Shown piece by piece: positions 5,009-5,965 of a stretch of DNA of 5,965 nucleotides. The notes beneath the pieces were generated by a model. It was given only the letters and a program-made list of their open reading frames with translations, ran no database searches and was not told where the DNA came from. Position numbers and translations under genes: made by a program. Source of the stretch: Desulfovibrionaceae bacterium UBA6814 (GTDB lineage: Bacteria > Desulfobacterota > Desulfovibrionia > Desulfovibrionales > Desulfovibrionaceae); the NCBI GenBank assembly GCA_002452635.1, contig DKEU01000074.1, forward strand, positions 28,401-34,365. The letters are read 5' to 3'. Position 1 is the first letter of the stretch, and each line of letters starts with the position of its first letter.

Positions 5009-5905
5009 ATGCAGGTCGTCAAGCAAACCGCGTTCACCGAATTCCCGCTGCGCTCCCGGGGCAAGGTCCGGGACATCTACGAGACCGGGCCGGACACCCT
5101 GCTCATCGTGACCACGGACCGCATGAGCGCCTTCGACGTGGTCATGGCCGAGCCCATCCCGCACAAGGGCGTGATCCTCAACAAGATCACCCTGTTCTGG
5201 ATGGAGAAGTTCGCCTCCCTGGTGGACAACCACATCCTGGCCGCGGACCCCAAGGACTTCCCCAAGGCCCTGGCCAAGCACGCGGACCTCCTGGAGGGCC
5301 GGGCGGTGCTGGTGCGCAAGGCCAAGCCCCTGCCCATCGAGTGCATCGTGCGCGGCTTCATCACCGGCTCGGGCTGGAAGGACTACCTCAACACGGGCCA
5401 GGTCTGCGGCCATGCCCTGCCCGAGAATCTCAAGGAATCGGAGAAGCTGGCGCAGCCCCTGTTCACCCCGTCCACCAAGGCGGACCTGGGCCAGCACGAC
5501 GAGAACATCACCCTGGAGCAGGCCAAGGCCGTGCTGGGGCCGGAGCTCCTGGCCCAGGTGGAGAGCCTGACCCTGGGCATCTACGGCCAGGGCCGGGACT
5601 ACGCGGCCACCCGGGGCATCCTCATCGCGGACACCAAGTTCGAGTTCGGCCTGGCGGGCGACACCCTCCTGCTCATCGACGAGGTGCTCACCCCGGACTC
5701 CTCGCGGTTCTGGCCCGCGGCGGGCTACGCGCCGGGCAAGTCCCAGCCGAGCTTCGACAAGCAGTACCTGCGCGACTGGCTCTCGGCCCAGCCCTGGGAC
5801 AAGACCCCGCCGCCGCCGGCCCTGCCCGCCGAGGTCATCGCGCAGACCCGGAACAAGTACCTGGAAGCCTACGAAATCCTCACCGGCGAAGACCTGAGCC
5901 TGTAG
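5009..5905 (+). CDS. purC: Phosphoribosylaminoimidazole-succinocarboxamide (SAICAR) synthase
   Basis: PurC (298 residues) ligates aspartate to CAIR using ATP, forming SAICAR in purine nucleotide synthesis in the cytoplasm. Motifs run in order: the nucleotide-binding loop RGKVRDIY (about residues 16-23), TTDRMSAFDV (about 37-46), the first signature PLPIECIVRGFITGSG, then LIADTKFEFG and IDEVLTPDSSRFWP. It belongs to the longer (about 300-residue) class rather than the roughly 240-residue E. coli type. The start ATG is preceded by AAGGAG (4997-5002), which overlaps the hisD stop codon. A longer in-frame upstream reading would only run through hisD in another frame. The tight spacing suggests co-transcription and probably translational coupling with hisD. 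The C-terminus is complete, with a TAG stop. No terminator is visible downstream in the window. Confidence 0.97.
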   Translation: MQVVKQTAFTEFPLRSRGKVRDIYETGPDTLLIVTTDRMSAFDVVMAEPIPHKGVILNKITLFWMEKFASLVDNHILAADPKDFPKALAKHADLLEGRAVLVRKAKPLPIECIVRGFITGSGWKDYLNTGQVCGHALPENLKESEKLAQPLFTPSTKADLGQHDENITLEQAKAVLGPELLAQVESLTLGIYGQGRDYAATRGILIADTKFEFGLAGDTLLLIDEVLTPDSSRFWPAAGYAPGKSQPSFDKQYLRDWLSAQPWDKTPPPPALPAEVIAQTRNKYLEAYEILTGEDLSL

Positions 5906-5965
5906 CAGGCCGTTGAAAATCCCGCGATGGCTGCGTTGCTGCGAAAAAGCCAAACCCTCGCGTAT
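5906..5965. other. Downstream intergenic sequence, possible start of a dispersed repeat
   Basis: No gene or terminator is visible in these 60 bases. The stretch is less GC-rich than purC and contains a short direct repeat, GCTGCG-TT-GCTGCG (5930-5943). The opening CAGGCCGTTGAAAAT and the closing CCCTCGCGTAT remind me of dispersed intergenic repeats seen in Deltaproteobacteria, but the window ends before any second arm. This is an impression from memory and not a firm call. Confidence 0.25.

Noticed and set aside
1780..5076. Very long (1098-codon) open frame on the minus strand across porin 2 and hisD
   Set aside because: It spans two genes and two terminators on the opposite strand and has a biased composition (G, H, V, Q). 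The plus-strand genes have clear family motifs, so this is an artefact of GC-rich third positions.
3588..5111. Plus-strand open frame overlapping hisD in another frame
   Set aside because: The translation is almost entirely P, G, R and A, and hisD in the correct frame has all catalytic residues.
1..5965. CRISPR arrays, tRNA or rRNA genes, transposase genes, defence or toxin-antitoxin genes
   Set aside because: None was found. The window is housekeeping genes plus two porins.

Overview
The window is very GC-rich in its genes. It reads as chromosomal DNA from a sulfate-reducing member of the Desulfovibrionales (Desulfovibrio and relatives). The main support is a pair of outer-membrane proteins that look like the homotrimeric porins typical of that group. 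The forms of HisD and PurC also fit. The genus cannot be fixed from the sequence alone.

Layout. Bases 1-101 (minus strand) hold the first 33 codons of uvrC, cut by the window edge. Bases 102-392 are a divergent intergenic region with a strikingly AT-rich core (about 135-300). It contains nested A/T palindromes, a candidate promoter and a leader hairpin. Two paralogous porin genes follow on the plus strand (393-1856 and 2101-3525). Each has its own candidate promoter, leader hairpin and purine-rich ribosome binding site, and each ends in a strong UUCG-loop terminator. The pair is therefore a tandem duplication of a whole transcription unit, not an operon. Next come hisD (3691-4998) and purC (5009-5905), 10 bases apart, with the purC Shine-Dalgarno sequence overlapping the hisD stop codon. 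The last 60 bases are non-coding, with no terminator visible before the window ends.

How the genes work together. The porins would form trimeric diffusion channels in the outer membrane, and their codon use, promoters and terminators suggest abundant expression. HisD catalyses the last two oxidations of histidine synthesis. PurC makes SAICAR in purine synthesis. The two pathways meet at AICAR, which histidine synthesis releases and purine synthesis consumes. uvrC is a DNA repair gene with no evident link to its neighbours.

I see no clearly new multi-gene system, CRISPR array, RNA gene or insertion sequence. The most interesting signal is a regulatory module shared by both porin genes. It comprises an aligned promoter, a hairpin predicted to start at the very 5' end of the mRNA with a conserved GGCGCAA loop on differing but still paired stems, and a triple-GGA ribosome binding site. 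Long identical DNA tracts within the two porins also suggest recent duplication or gene conversion.
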